DNA of 64,000 bases from Clostridia bacterium (GCA_017410325.1 JAFQRA010000004.1:39004-103003), one strand, 5' to 3'. Shown: positions 24,077 through 33,475, counted from the first letter of the stretch. Program-made: numbers and translations. The notes: generated by a model not told the origin, from the letters alone.

Positions 24077-25225
24077 ATGTCAGAAAAAATAATTTCCGTT
24101 CTCGGCTCAACCGGTTCAATCGGTGAACAGGCGCTTGATGTTGCAAGACTTCACGGGTACAGAATAAATTCGCTTACCGCGGCAAAAAATGTTGATATTA
24201 TTGAAAGGCAAGCCCGTGAATTTATGCCCTCAAAGGTTGCCATGGCTGATGAAGCTGCGGCAAAGGAGCTGAAAGTTCGCCTTGCAGATACCGATATAAA
24301 GGTACTTTCGGGTGTTGAAGGTGTTTGTGAGTGCGCTGCCGATAATGCTCAAGCCGTTGTTCTTAACAGTATAGTTGGTATGGCGGGTCTTCAGCCTACG
24401 GTTGCCGCAATTAATGAGGGCTGTAAAATTGCGCTTGCCAACAAGGAAACTCTTGTTGCGGGCGGTCAGCTTGTTATGGGGCTGGCAAAAGAAAAAAATG
24501 TGGATATTCTGCCTGTTGACAGTGAACATTCCGCAATTTTTCAGGCGTTGCAGGGTATGAACGATAAAAAAGAGTTAAAAAGAATTATACTTACTGCTTC
24601 GGGCGGACCTTTTTTCGGTAAAACTAAAGATGAGCTGAAAAACGCTACGGTTGAAAACGCACTCAAGCATCCCAATTGGAGTATGGGCGCTAAAATAACC
24701 ATTGACTCTGCTACAATGATGAACAAGGGATTGGAGCTTATCGAGGCAGTATGGCTGTTCGATGTTGCACCTAAAGCTGTTGATATTATAGTTCACAGGC
24801 AGAGTATTGTTCATTCGCTGATTGAATACGTTGACAATTCCGTTATTGCTCAGCTTGGTGTGCCTGATATGAGGATACCGATACAGTACGCCTTAACCTA
24901 TCCCGATCGTTTTGTTTCACCTGTCAGGCAGCTAAGACTTGAAGAATGGAAAACTCTCACGTTTGATGAGCCCGATTATGAAACCTTTGAATGTATTAAT
25001 ATCTGCCGAAACGCAATTGAAAAAGGCGGTCTTTGTACCGCGGCTGTAAATTCGGCAAACGAAAAGGCGAACGAGCTTTTCCGCGAGGGAAGAATAGGCT
25101 TCCTTGACATTGCGCGTCTTGTCGGTAAGGCTTTTGAGAATTCTCCGAAAATCAGCGAATATACTTTAAGTGATGTACTTGAAACAGACAGATGGGCACG
25201 TGAATTTGTGCTTGGCAATATATAA
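24077..25225 (+). CDS. dxr: 1-deoxy-D-xylulose 5-phosphate reductoisomerase
   Basis: I chose the ATG at 24077 (AAAGGAA about 12 bases before), giving 382 residues; an in-frame TTG at 24056 would overlap the ribosome site. Motifs are the NADPH loop LGSTGSIGEQALDV, ANKETLVAGG, metal-binding DSEHSAIFQ, ILTASGGPF and HPNWSMGAKITIDSATMMN. It converts DXP to MEP, the committed step of the non-mevalonate isoprenoid pathway. It stands in the conserved dxr-rseP-ispG order. Confidence 0.97.
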   Translation: MSEKIISVLGSTGSIGEQALDVARLHGYRINSLTAAKNVDIIERQAREFMPSKVAMADEAAAKELKVRLADTDIKVLSGVEGVCECAADNAQAVVLNSIVGMAGLQPTVAAINEGCKIALANKETLVAGGQLVMGLAKEKNVDILPVDSEHSAIFQALQGMNDKKELKRIILTASGGPFFGKTKDELKNATVENALKHPNWSMGAKITIDSATMMNKGLELIEAVWLFDVAPKAVDIIVHRQSIVHSLIEYVDNSVIAQLGVPDMRIPIQYALTYPDRFVSPVRQLRLEEWKTLTFDEPDYETFECINICRNAIEKGGLCTAAVNSANEKANELFREGRIGFLDIARLVGKAFENSPKISEYTLSDVLETDRWAREFVLGNI

Positions 25226-25276
25226 TTGTTATATAATAAAGAGTAATTGATGATACATTAAGGAGGAAGCAATAAG

Positions 25277-26347
25277 TTGCTTTTGTCAATTTCGGCGGTT
25301 TGGGCTAAGGCCTGGCCCGTAATTTTCGCAATACTGTTTTTTGGTGTAATTATTATTTCGCACGAATTAGGCCATTTCAGCGTAGCCAGACTTTTTAAAA
25401 TCAAAATCAACGAGTTTGCAATAGGTATGGGACCTGCCATACTCAAAAAGAAGGGCAAGGAAACAAAGTATTCACTGCGCCTTCTTCCCATCGGCGGCTT
25501 TGTCAGTATGGAGGGTGAAGACGAGAACAGCGGCGATGAACGAGCTTTCTGTAATAAGCCCGTTTGGCAGCGTTTTCTTGTTGTGCTTGCAGGTGCCGTA
25601 GTGAATATTATTCTGGGTGCCGTTCTTCTTGCCGTGCTGATTTCACAGCAGAATCTGGTAGGCACAACACAGATTCATTCTTTTAAAGAAGGGTCTAAGC
25701 TTGAAGCAAGCGGTTTGCAGGCTAAGGATATAATCAAAGAAATCAACGGCAGACACGTTTTTTCGGATAATGACATTTCCTATCTTATGTTTACCGATGA
25801 AGACGGTAAGATGGATTTTGTTGTTGAAAGAAACGGTGAAAAAAAAGAAATCAAGGGCGTTGAATTTACAACTGTTGAACAAAACGGCGAAACAAAAATT
25901 GTTTATGATATGACTATTGTCGGCGTGGATAAGACGTTTTTGACTGTTTCTTCAGCCGCACTCAAACAGACCGTTTCCGTTGCGCGTATGGTATGGATGA
26001 GCCTTGGCGACCTCGTTTCTGGCAAATACGGAATTAAGGACGTTTCAGGCGTTATCGGTACGGTAGGTATAATTGCCGAAACCGTTGAGGATTCGCAGAA
26101 AACGACCGATTATTCCGCCCTAATAAATATAATGGCATTTATTTCGATTAATATAGGCGTTTTTAACCTGCTTCCCGTTCCTGCATTGGACGGCGGCAGA
26201 CTGTTTTTTATGCTTATTGAAATGATTTTCCGCAAGCCTGTTCCGCAGAAATACGAAAGCTGGATTCATGCGGCCGGTCTTATATTGCTTCTAATTTTTA
26301 TGGCGGTTGTATCCTTCAGCGATATTTTCAAATTTATTAAAGGCTGA
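25277..26347 (+). CDS. rseP: RseP-type site-2 zinc metalloprotease
   Basis: The start is a TTG at 25277, 10 bases after AGGAGG. The 356-residue protein has the M50 active-site HELGHF in its first membrane helix, a PDZ domain in the middle (about 125-200, around SGLQAKDIIKEING), and the second zinc motif NLLPVPALDGGRLF near the end. Such proteases cut membrane-embedded substrates such as anti-sigma factors and signal-peptide remnants. It sits between dxr and ispG, as in many Firmicutes. Confidence 0.95.
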   Translation: MLLSISAVWAKAWPVIFAILFFGVIIISHELGHFSVARLFKIKINEFAIGMGPAILKKKGKETKYSLRLLPIGGFVSMEGEDENSGDERAFCNKPVWQRFLVVLAGAVVNIILGAVLLAVLISQQNLVGTTQIHSFKEGSKLEASGLQAKDIIKEINGRHVFSDNDISYLMFTDEDGKMDFVVERNGEKKEIKGVEFTTVEQNGETKIVYDMTIVGVDKTFLTVSSAALKQTVSVARMVWMSLGDLVSGKYGIKDVSGVIGTVGIIAETVEDSQKTTDYSALINIMAFISINIGVFNLLPVPALDGGRLFFMLIEMIFRKPVPQKYESWIHAAGLILLLIFMAVVSFSDIFKFIKG

Positions 26348-26365
26348 AAGTAAGAGGAAAACGAG

Positions 26366-27418
26366 ATGTTTGAAAGAAGAGAAACTTCACGCGTTAAAAT
26401 CGGTAATATATATATCGGCGCTAATGAGCCGATAGCCGTTCAGTCGATGCTTAACCGCCGTTCCGATGATTTTGAGGGCAGTATAGCCCAGGCAAAAGAG
26501 CTTGAAGCGGCAGGCTGTGATATTGTCCGAGCCGCCGTGCCGGATATGAAAGCGGTCAGACTTATCGGCGAACTTAAAAATAATATTTCAATTCCCGTTG
26601 TTGCGGATATTCATTTTGATTATAAGCTTGCCCTCGAATGTGTAAGTGCAGGTGTTGACAAAATTCGCATAAATCCCGGCAATATCGGCTCTGAAGACAG
26701 GGTAAAGGCTGTTGCCGATGCTTGTAAAAACGCAGGTGTGCCGATAAGAATAGGCGTTAATTCCGGCTCCGTTGAAAAAGAACTGCTGAAAAAATTCGGC
26801 GGTCCGACACCCGAGGCAATGGCTGAAAGCGCAATGTACCACGCTTCATTATTGGAAAAATTTGATTTTAACGATATTGTTATTTCAATTAAATCATCAA
26901 GTGTCTGCAATACCGTGCGTGCTTATGAAACCGTAGCTCAGATGTGCAGTTATCCGCTTCACCTCGGTGTTACTGAGGCAGGCACAAAACATATGGGTAT
27001 TATCAAGTCTGCCGCAGGCATAGGCTCGCTTCTTGTTCACGGCATCGGAGATACAATCCGAGTATCCTTGACGGATGAACCCGTTGAAGAAATCAAGGCA
27101 GGTATTGATATCCTTAAGGCTCTTAACTTAAGAGAATACTGTGTTGAAATCGTTTCGTGTCCCACCTGCGGAAGAACGAGAATTAATATGATTGATATTG
27201 CCCAAAAGGTTACCAATGCACTTGCAGACTGTAAAAAGCCGCTCAAAGTGGCTGTAATGGGTTGCGCCGTAAACGGTCCGGGTGAAGCAAGGGAAGCGGA
27301 TATCGGCATTGCAGGCGGCGACGGCTGCGGACTGATATTTAAAAAAGGCGAAATAATCAGAAAGGTTCCCGAAGAAAAGCTGGTTGAAGAATTACTGCTT
27401 GAAATTGAAAAAATGTAA
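26366..27418 (+). CDS. ispG: 4-hydroxy-3-methylbut-2-enyl diphosphate synthase (IspG/GcpE)
   Basis: The 350-residue protein is the short, two-domain bacterial form. The TIM-barrel part has VQSMLNRRSDD, VADIHFDYKLA and RINPGNIGS. The C-terminal part carries the iron-sulfur cysteines in CPTCGRT and GCAVNGPGEA. It turns the cyclic MEcPP intermediate into HMBPP using a [4Fe-4S] cluster, the penultimate MEP-pathway step. It lies 18 bases after rseP; polC follows. Confidence 0.97.
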   Translation: MFERRETSRVKIGNIYIGANEPIAVQSMLNRRSDDFEGSIAQAKELEAAGCDIVRAAVPDMKAVRLIGELKNNISIPVVADIHFDYKLALECVSAGVDKIRINPGNIGSEDRVKAVADACKNAGVPIRIGVNSGSVEKELLKKFGGPTPEAMAESAMYHASLLEKFDFNDIVISIKSSSVCNTVRAYETVAQMCSYPLHLGVTEAGTKHMGIIKSAAGIGSLLVHGIGDTIRVSLTDEPVEEIKAGIDILKALNLREYCVEIVSCPTCGRTRINMIDIAQKVTNALADCKKPLKVAVMGCAVNGPGEAREADIGIAGGDGCGLIFKKGEIIRKVPEEKLVEELLLEIEKM

Positions 27419-27453
27419 CGAAAGGATACGCTGACGGCGTATAGCGCGAATAT
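27419..27453 (+). promoter_or_regulatory. polC leader with hairpin between ribosome site and start
   Basis: A ribosome-site-like GAAAGG (27420-27425) is 28 bases from the polC ATG. Between them ATACGC (27426-27431) and GCGTAT (27437-27442) form a 6-bp stem with a 5-base loop. With the stem folded, the remaining distance to the ATG is 11 bases. No in-frame start exists upstream, because a TAG lies at 27442-27444. Confidence 0.5.
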
Positions 27454-30400
27454 ATGACAGGTAAGGATTTTGCTGCTTTGTTTAACCCGAGTATAGGTTC
27501 GGACGTTACAAAGCGGTTAGAAGAGTTTGAACATATTGAAATAAAGGTTAACACCTCGCAGAGAATTATGCTCGTCGAGGTGCTTGATGCTGTTTCAAAA
27601 GGATTTGATGTAAGTCCTCTTGAAGCAGCGTTATGCAGTGCGCTAAAGCTTAATAAAGCAACGGTCAGTCTCAATGTTGTTGAGCAGGCTGAAGAAGGCA
27701 AAAGCATAATTATAGAAATAGACAAGGTCAGCACACTGCTTAAAAAGCGTGTCTCTTCGGCGAACGGATTTATGAACGACGCTGTCGGTGAACTCAACGG
27801 CAACGTTTATAAGGTTACCGTTTCGTCGGCCGGAGCGGCAATTCTCCGCAGTATGAAGGCTGACAAGGATATTGCAGCTATTATCAAAGAGCTTTACGGT
27901 GTTGACGTAAATGTTGAAATAGTTGCAGGTGCGGCTGTCAAGGAAATGACAGTGGAAGAAATGCAGCGTGCAGAGGATTCAAAGGTTGTTAAGGACAAGC
28001 CTGTTGAAAAGGTGATTAAAAAGACCTTTGAAGACCTTCCTATATGTACCGATTATGCAAAAATCATTTACGGCGAAAAAATTCAGTCGGACAGACATCC
28101 TGTTCCGATTGCAGATATTACTCCCGAAAGCGGTACCGTTTTTGTTTGGGGCGATGTATTTTCTCTTGAAATCCGTTCCACCAAGGACGGCAGAAACAGA
28201 ATTATAACTTTTAATTTTTATGACGGAACTGCCTCATATTCGGCCAAAATTTTCGGCGACAATATGAGCACACAGTATCTTAATGAAAAACTGAAAGACG
28301 GTATGACCGTGCTTATTCGCGGTACGGTTATGTACGATAAATATGCCCGTGAAAACACGGTTGACGTGCGTTCAATGGCGTTGATTGATAAGCTCACCAA
28401 AACTGATGATGCACCTGAAAAGCGTGTTGAACTGCACATGCACACGCGTATGTCGGCCATGGACGGTATGGCGGATGTAAAAGACCTTGTAAAGCGCGCT
28501 GTAAAGTGGGGACATAAAGCCATAGCAATTACCGATCACGGTGTTGTTCAGGCTTATCCCGATGCCGTTAAAGCCGCAAAGGGCAGTGATATTAAGCTGC
28601 TTTTCGGTATGGAAGGTTATCTTGTCAATGACATTGACGGCGAAGAAAAAGATTATAAAAAACTTCCGTCGTACCATATTATCCTTATCGCACAGAACAA
28701 CACGGGTCTTAAAAATCTGTACAAGCTTATATCAAAATCCAATTTAAATTATTATCATAAGCGCCCGAGAATACCCAAGAGTGAATTGGAAGCATTGCGC
28801 GAGGGTATTATCGTGGGCAGTGCTTGTGAGGCAGGCGAGCTGTTCAGAGCTATGCTTCGCGGCGAAAAGGATGAAGAGCTGCTCAGAATAGCATCGTTCT
28901 ATGATTATATAGAAATTCAGCCCTTGGGCAACAACGCGTTCCTGCTCGACTCATCTGAATTTCCGCATATACAAAGCTATTCCGACCTTGAAAATCTTAA
29001 CAGAAAGCTTATACATATTGCGGACAAGCTCGGCAAGCCCGTTGTTGCAACCTGTGACGTTCACTTCCTTGATGCGGAAGACAGCGTGTACAGAGCCATA
29101 CTTATGTCGGGCCAGGGCTTTAAGGACGCCGACAAACAGGCACCGCTTTATCTTCGTACCACGCAGGAGATGCTTGACGAATTTGCTTACCTTGGCGAAG
29201 AAACCGCAAAAGAGGTTGTTATTACCAACCCCGGTAAAATTGCCGATGCTGTTGACAGGCTTATTCCCATTCCCAACGGCAACTTTCCGCCCGATATTCC
29301 CGGTTCAGAGGAGGAGCTTACCAGAATCTGTTGGGAAAGAGCAAAGAATATGTTCGGTGATCCCGTTCCCGAATATGTTGCACAGCGTCTTGAAAAAGAG
29401 CTCACCTCAATTATCAAAAACGGTTTCGCCGTTTTGTATATGATTGCACAGAAGCTTGTTAAAAACTCCGAAGATCACGGCTATTATGTCGGTTCCCGTG
29501 GCTCTGTCGGCTCGTCCTTTGTCGCTTCAATGGCAGGTATTTCCGAGGTTATGCCGCTTGCACCTTTCTATCTTTGCAAGCAGTGTAAACACAGTGAATT
29601 TTTCCTCAACGGTGAGGTGGGCTCGGGTTTTGACCTGCCGCCCAAGGACTGTCCTCACTGCGGTATTCCGATGATTCGTGACGGCCACGATATTCCGTTT
29701 GAAACCTTCCTTGGCTTCAAGGGTGACAAATCACCCGATATTGACCTTAACTTCTCAGGTGAATATCAGTTCTATGCACACAGATACACCGAAGAGCTGT
29801 TCGGTATTACTCACGTTTTTAAAGCGGGTACGGTAAGTACCGTTGCCGATAAAACTGCTTTCGGTTTTGTTAAAAAATATTTTGAAGAGCGCGAAAGAAG
29901 CGTACATAACGCTGAAACCGACCGACTTTGCAAGGGCTGTACCGGTATAAAGCGCACAACGGGTCAGCATCCGGGCGGTATGGTTATCGTTCCCAACCGC
30001 TATGAGGCGGAGGATTTTACTCCCGTTCAGCACCCTGCGGACGACGTTTCAGCCGCTTCAATAACAACTCACTTCGATTTTCACGCATTACACGATACAA
30101 TACTTAAGCTCGATAACCTCGGCCATGATGTTCCCACACTTTATAAATATCTTGAGGACTTTACGGGCATATCCATTCTTGATGCCGATGTTTGTGACAG
30201 AAAGCTTTATGAAATGATCGTCAGCCCCGAGCCGCTTGGTGTTACTGCAGAGGATATTGACTGTGAAACGGGTACGCTTTCCATTCCCGAAATGGGTACA
30301 AGCTTTGTGCGTCAGATGCTTCTTGAAGCACAGCCCAAGGGTTTTGCCGACCTGTTGCAGATTTCCGGCCTTTCACACGGTACGGACGTTTGGCTTGGTA

Positions 30401-31176
30401 ATGCGCAGGATCTTATTCACAACGGCGTATGTACCATTTCCGACGTTATCGGAACAAGAGATAATATTATGGTTTACCTTATGCACAAGGGTCTTGAGCC
30501 TGATATGGCGTTCAAGATTATGGAAATCGTGCGTAAGGGTAACGCAACCAAACTGCTTACGGAACAGCACTTTGCCGAAATGCGAAAGCACAATGTTCCC
30601 GAGTGGTATATTGACTCCTGTATGAAAATCAAGTATATGTTTCCGAAGGCTCATGCCGCGGCCTACGTTATTGCCGCGTTGCGCCTTGGGTGGTACAAGA
30701 TTTATCATAAGGTTGCTTATTACGCCGCCTATCTTACCGTTCGCGGTGATGACCTTGACGCTTCGCTTATTATGTGCACCAAGGAGCAGGTAAGACGCAA
30801 GATGAAGGAAATTACCGACAAGGGTAAGGAGGCTTCGGCAAAGGAGCTTTCGCAGTATACGGCCCTTCAGGTGCTTCTTGAAATGAAGGCTAGAGGCGTT
30901 GAGTTTCTGCCTATTGACATTTATAAATCCGATGCTCACGTTTTCAAGATTGAGGACGGAAAAATCAGACTTGCTTTCTCTTCACTCAACGGTACGGGCG
31001 AAAACGCCGCAAAAGCACTTGCCGCCGCAAGAGATGACGGTGAGGGTGCGTTTATGTGCGTTGATGAATTTCAGCGCAGGGCAGGCGTTTCAAGCAGCGT
31101 AATTGCTGCGCTGAAAGAAGCCGGTGCGCTTGACGGCCTTCCCGACAGTATGCAGATAAGCCTCTTTGAAATGTAA
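27454..31176 (+). CDS. polC: DNA polymerase III alpha subunit PolC, without inserted exonuclease domain
   Basis: The 1240-residue protein is the main replicative polymerase. In order: N-terminal domain (1-210), OB fold (about 225-320), PHP domain (HMHTRMSAMDG from His328, AIAITDHG), zinc-binding cysteines (CKQCKHSE, CPHCG), the palm with PDIDLNFSG (catalytic Asp762 and Asp764), thumb/finger parts such as RTTGQHPGG and ISGLSHGTDVW, and a clamp-binding QISLF at the very end. In B. subtilis PolC (about 1437 residues) a DEDD proofreading exonuclease interrupts the PHP domain. Here the sequence passes from EGYLVNDIDGEEK to YHIILIAQN (about residues 388-415) with no such domain. Proofreading would have to come from another protein. 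Confidence 0.95.
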   Translation: MTGKDFAALFNPSIGSDVTKRLEEFEHIEIKVNTSQRIMLVEVLDAVSKGFDVSPLEAALCSALKLNKATVSLNVVEQAEEGKSIIIEIDKVSTLLKKRVSSANGFMNDAVGELNGNVYKVTVSSAGAAILRSMKADKDIAAIIKELYGVDVNVEIVAGAAVKEMTVEEMQRAEDSKVVKDKPVEKVIKKTFEDLPICTDYAKIIYGEKIQSDRHPVPIADITPESGTVFVWGDVFSLEIRSTKDGRNRIITFNFYDGTASYSAKIFGDNMSTQYLNEKLKDGMTVLIRGTVMYDKYARENTVDVRSMALIDKLTKTDDAPEKRVELHMHTRMSAMDGMADVKDLVKRAVKWGHKAIAITDHGVVQAYPDAVKAAKGSDIKLLFGMEGYLVNDIDGEEKDYKKLPSYHIILIAQNNTGLKNLYKLISKSNLNYYHKRPRIPKSELEALREGIIVGSACEAGELFRAMLRGEKDEELLRIASFYDYIEIQPLGNNAFLLDSSEFPHIQSYSDLENLNRKLIHIADKLGKPVVATCDVHFLDAEDSVYRAILMSGQGFKDADKQAPLYLRTTQEMLDEFAYLGEETAKEVVITNPGKIADAVDRLIPIPNGNFPPDIPGSEEELTRICWERAKNMFGDPVPEYVAQRLEKELTSIIKNGFAVLYMIAQKLVKNSEDHGYYVGSRGSVGSSFVASMAGISEVMPLAPFYLCKQCKHSEFFLNGEVGSGFDLPPKDCPHCGIPMIRDGHDIPFETFLGFKGDKSPDIDLNFSGEYQFYAHRYTEELFGITHVFKAGTVSTVADKTAFGFVKKYFEERERSVHNAETDRLCKGCTGIKRTTGQHPGGMVIVPNRYEAEDFTPVQHPADDVSAASITTHFDFHALHDTILKLDNLGHDVPTLYKYLEDFTGISILDADVCDRKLYEMIVSPEPLGVTAEDIDCETGTLSIPEMGTSFVRQMLLEAQPKGFADLLQISGLSHGTDVWLGNAQDLIHNGVCTISDVIGTRDNIMVYLMHKGLEPDMAFKIMEIVRKGNATKLLTEQHFAEMRKHNVPEWYIDSCMKIKYMFPKAHAAAYVIAALRLGWYKIYHKVAYYAAYLTVRGDDLDASLIMCTKEQVRRKMKEITDKGKEASAKELSQYTALQVLLEMKARGVEFLPIDIYKSDAHVFKIEDGKIRLAFSSLNGTGENAAKALAAARDDGEGAFMCVDEFQRRAGVSSSVIAALKEAGALDGLPDSMQISLFEM

Positions 31177-31177
31177 T

Positions 31178-31455
31178 TTAGGGTGGCGAGTATAATCCAA
31201 ACCTGCCCAAAAGCGTGAATTTTTGCGGCTTTTCGGCGTTTCGGATTTGAAAGGCGACAGCCTGTCGGCATCCTCAACATCCAAAAATCCATCAAAAATT
31301 CGTACTTTTTGGTCGAAGATTTTTTGCGAAGCGGATTTTTGTCATATCAAGGCACAAAACGCAGTAAATCCTGACGGATTTACGAGTATTTTAACGATGA
31401 GATGGCGGAAATCCGCCCCGCAAAAAACGGAATCTGATTATTCTCGCCACCCTAA
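31178..31455. mobile_element. 278-bp element with 20-bp terminal inverted repeats (MITE-like candidate)
   Basis: The stretch between polC and the next gene is bounded by TTAGGGTGGCGAG-TATAATC (31178-31197) and its reverse complement (31436-31455), with one mismatch in 20. Inside are strong small stems, such as a perfect 8-bp hairpin at 31364-31383 and GGCGGA/TCCGCC at 31404-31417, plus repeated AAATCC/GGATTT words. I see no transposase and no convincing coding frame; frames of up to 87 codons exist but have no family features. No clear target duplication is visible. It may be a miniature transposable element or a large structured RNA. It occupies nearly the whole gene-free interval. Confidence 0.6.
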
Positions 31456-31472
31456 GAAAGGAGAAACGGAAT

Positions 31473-32744
31473 ATGCCGAAACATAAGCAATGGTTTAAGC
31501 TCGACAATGCTGCAACGGTATTTCCCGGGCAAAATACTTCACGCTGGTCAAACATTTTCCGTTTTTCCGTTATGCTTACCGAAAAGATTGACCCCGATAT
31601 TCTTGAGCAGGCATTGGCAGACGTTATGCCGCGTTTTCCGTGCTATGACGTAAGAATCAGAAACGGACTGTTCTGGCATTATTTTGAAAAAAATCCGAAC
31701 GGTATACCTGAAATTCAGCCTGATATAGTAAATCCCTGTCACCGCGTAAAATTCAAGGAAAACCGCGGTTATCTTTTCCGGATTTACTATTATGAAAACA
31801 GAATTTCGGGTGATTTCTATCACGCCTTAACGGACGGATTAGGTGCTTGTTATTTCGTGTGCACGCTTGCCGCGCAGTATCTTCGCCTTTGCGGCTATAA
31901 TATTTCCGTTGGCGGCAATGTGCTGGATATCACTTTTCCCGCAACTCCCGAAGAGCTTGAGGACCCGTACAAAAAATGCGGTTTAAGCAAGGGAAAGGTC
32001 AGCAGAAGAATTTCAAGCGTTTACCACGCCAAGGGCACAAAAGCGCCAAAGCATATGGTTAACATTACCCGCGGTATAGTTTCGCTTGACGATGTCCGAG
32101 CTCTTGCCAAAAGCTACGGTGCGACAGTAACTGAATTTATCGGAGCTCTTCTTTTGTTTGTACATTATGAAAAACAGAAGGAAGAAAAGCGCAAGCAGAA
32201 GAAGGTCTGCGTTCAGATTCCCGTCAGCCTGCGTAAAACCTTCGGTATTCATACTTTGCGCAATTTTTCGCTTTACTATCTGCTCGATATCGATCCGCTG
32301 CTCGGCGATTATACGTTTGAAGAAGTGCTCAGACACATTATTTTTTCACTTCGTGATATTAATAATGAAAAAACTTTGCGAGCTATGAACACGGCCAATC
32401 TCAAGCTTGCAAATTCGCCGTTTATGCGTGTTATGCCGCTTGTTGTTAAGGATTTGGCTATCGGTATTGCTTCGCTTTTTACGGGCGAGAAGGCTACAAC
32501 CGTACTGTTTACCAACCTGGGTAAAATTGATCTGCCCGAGGATATGCTGGAGTTTGTTGACTGTGTTGAAGTTATGGCCGGCCCCGGGCGGCTGAATGCA
32601 GTGCGCTGCGGCGGCTGTGGAGTTAAAGACAAGTTTATTATTGATTTTGCAAACATTTTCGAGGAAAGCGACATTGAAAAGCGCTTTTTTACTGCTCTTG
32701 TAAAGATGGGAGCACACGTTAAAATAGAAAGTAACAGGAGGTGA
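31473..32744 (+). CDS. Condensation-domain-like acyltransferase (alcohol acetyltransferase type)
   Basis: The 423-residue protein resembles the chloramphenicol acetyltransferase / NRPS condensation superfamily: an N-terminal half with the HxxxDG motif as YHALTDGLG (His117, Asp121) and a C-terminal half with FTNLGKIDLPEDM, a typical latch/floor-loop region. Such enzymes move acyl groups from CoA or carrier proteins to alcohols or amines. The substrate is unknown. AAAGGAG precedes the ATG. The last codons AGG AGG TGA also form the ribosome site of the next gene, so the two are tightly linked. Confidence 0.7.
   Translation: MPKHKQWFKLDNAATVFPGQNTSRWSNIFRFSVMLTEKIDPDILEQALADVMPRFPCYDVRIRNGLFWHYFEKNPNGIPEIQPDIVNPCHRVKFKENRGYLFRIYYYENRISGDFYHALTDGLGACYFVCTLAAQYLRLCGYNISVGGNVLDITFPATPEELEDPYKKCGLSKGKVSRRISSVYHAKGTKAPKHMVNITRGIVSLDDVRALAKSYGATVTEFIGALLLFVHYEKQKEEKRKQKKVCVQIPVSLRKTFGIHTLRNFSLYYLLDIDPLLGDYTFEEVLRHIIFSLRDINNEKTLRAMNTANLKLANSPFMRVMPLVVKDLAIGIASLFTGEKATTVLFTNLGKIDLPEDMLEFVDCVEVMAGPGRLNAVRCGGCGVKDKFIIDFANIFEESDIEKRFFTALVKMGAHVKIESNRR
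32736..32744 (+). promoter_or_regulatory. Ribosome site overlapping the stop codon of the acyltransferase gene
   Basis: AGGAGGTGA is read both as Arg-Arg-stop of the upstream gene and as a perfect Shine-Dalgarno sequence 7 bases before the ATG at 32752. This suggests coupled translation of the two genes. Confidence 0.8.
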
Positions 32745-32751
32745 ACGGAAG

Positions 32752-33459
32752 ATGTCATATTGTGTCAATTGCGGTGTTGAGCTTGACGACAGCGCAAAAA
32801 AATGTGCGCTGTGTTCAACGCCCGTTATCAATCCCAATGCTTTGATACCGCCCGAGGAAGCTGTTCCGCCGTTTCCGAGCCGTGTTGTTATCCCTGCGGA
32901 GGTTCGCCGCAGATACGGTGCCTTTATAGCTTCAATGGTGTTTTTGATTCCTAACATAGTGTGTCTTGTCATTAACCTGTTGTTCAATTTCGGATATCTT
33001 TGGGCCACGTATATCAATGCTACGAGCGCCCTGGTATGGCTGCTGCTCGTGTTTCCGTTCCTTTTTAAAAAGCCGAAGAGCTATATTATCGTGCCGATAG
33101 ATGCCGTCGGTGTGTTTTTGTATACTGCGGTTTTCTATGCCGTGGAACACGGCCACGGCTGGCTTTTCGAGCTGGCTTTGCCGCTTATACTGGTAACTGC
33201 CGCCTTTGCGTTTTCTGTTGCAGAGTGGATAAAGCATAAAAAGCTCGATTGGCCAATACTTATTACTTCTCTTTTGTTGCAGACTGCGGTTGCTTCTTTC
33301 GGAATTGAACTCATATTCCGATATTATTATGAGCTTTCGCTTCTGCCCGTTGTTTCGATAATTATAGCCGCGTGCTGTCTTGCTCTTGTTGCTTTTTTCC
33401 TTTCTGTTCTTAAAAACAAGCGGCTCAGAGCCTGGCTTTCACGAAAATTTTTTATTTGA
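32752..33459 (+). CDS. Zinc-ribbon plus multi-helix membrane protein (DUF6320-like)
   Basis: The 235-residue protein starts with a zinc ribbon made of two CxxC knuckles (CVNCGVELDD and CALCSTPV, residues 4-25). After a proline-rich linker come six or so membrane helices (about 60-230). I recall this layout as DUF6320, which tends to stand beside acyltransferase genes like the one upstream, but no function is established. It could be a membrane partner that positions the acyltransferase or moves its lipid product. Confidence 0.65.
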   Translation: MSYCVNCGVELDDSAKKCALCSTPVINPNALIPPEEAVPPFPSRVVIPAEVRRRYGAFIASMVFLIPNIVCLVINLLFNFGYLWATYINATSALVWLLLVFPFLFKKPKSYIIVPIDAVGVFLYTAVFYAVEHGHGWLFELALPLILVTAAFAFSVAEWIKHKKLDWPILITSLLLQTAVASFGIELIFRYYYELSLLPVVSIIIAACCLALVAFFLSVLKNKRLRAWLSRKFFI

Positions 33460-33475
33460 TTTGAGGAGATAGATT

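Noticed and set aside
31223-31486. Coding gene of 87 codons in the polC-acyltransferase interval
   Set aside because: No ribosome site, and the frame runs through the inverted-repeat element and past the next gene's start; composition is not protein-like.
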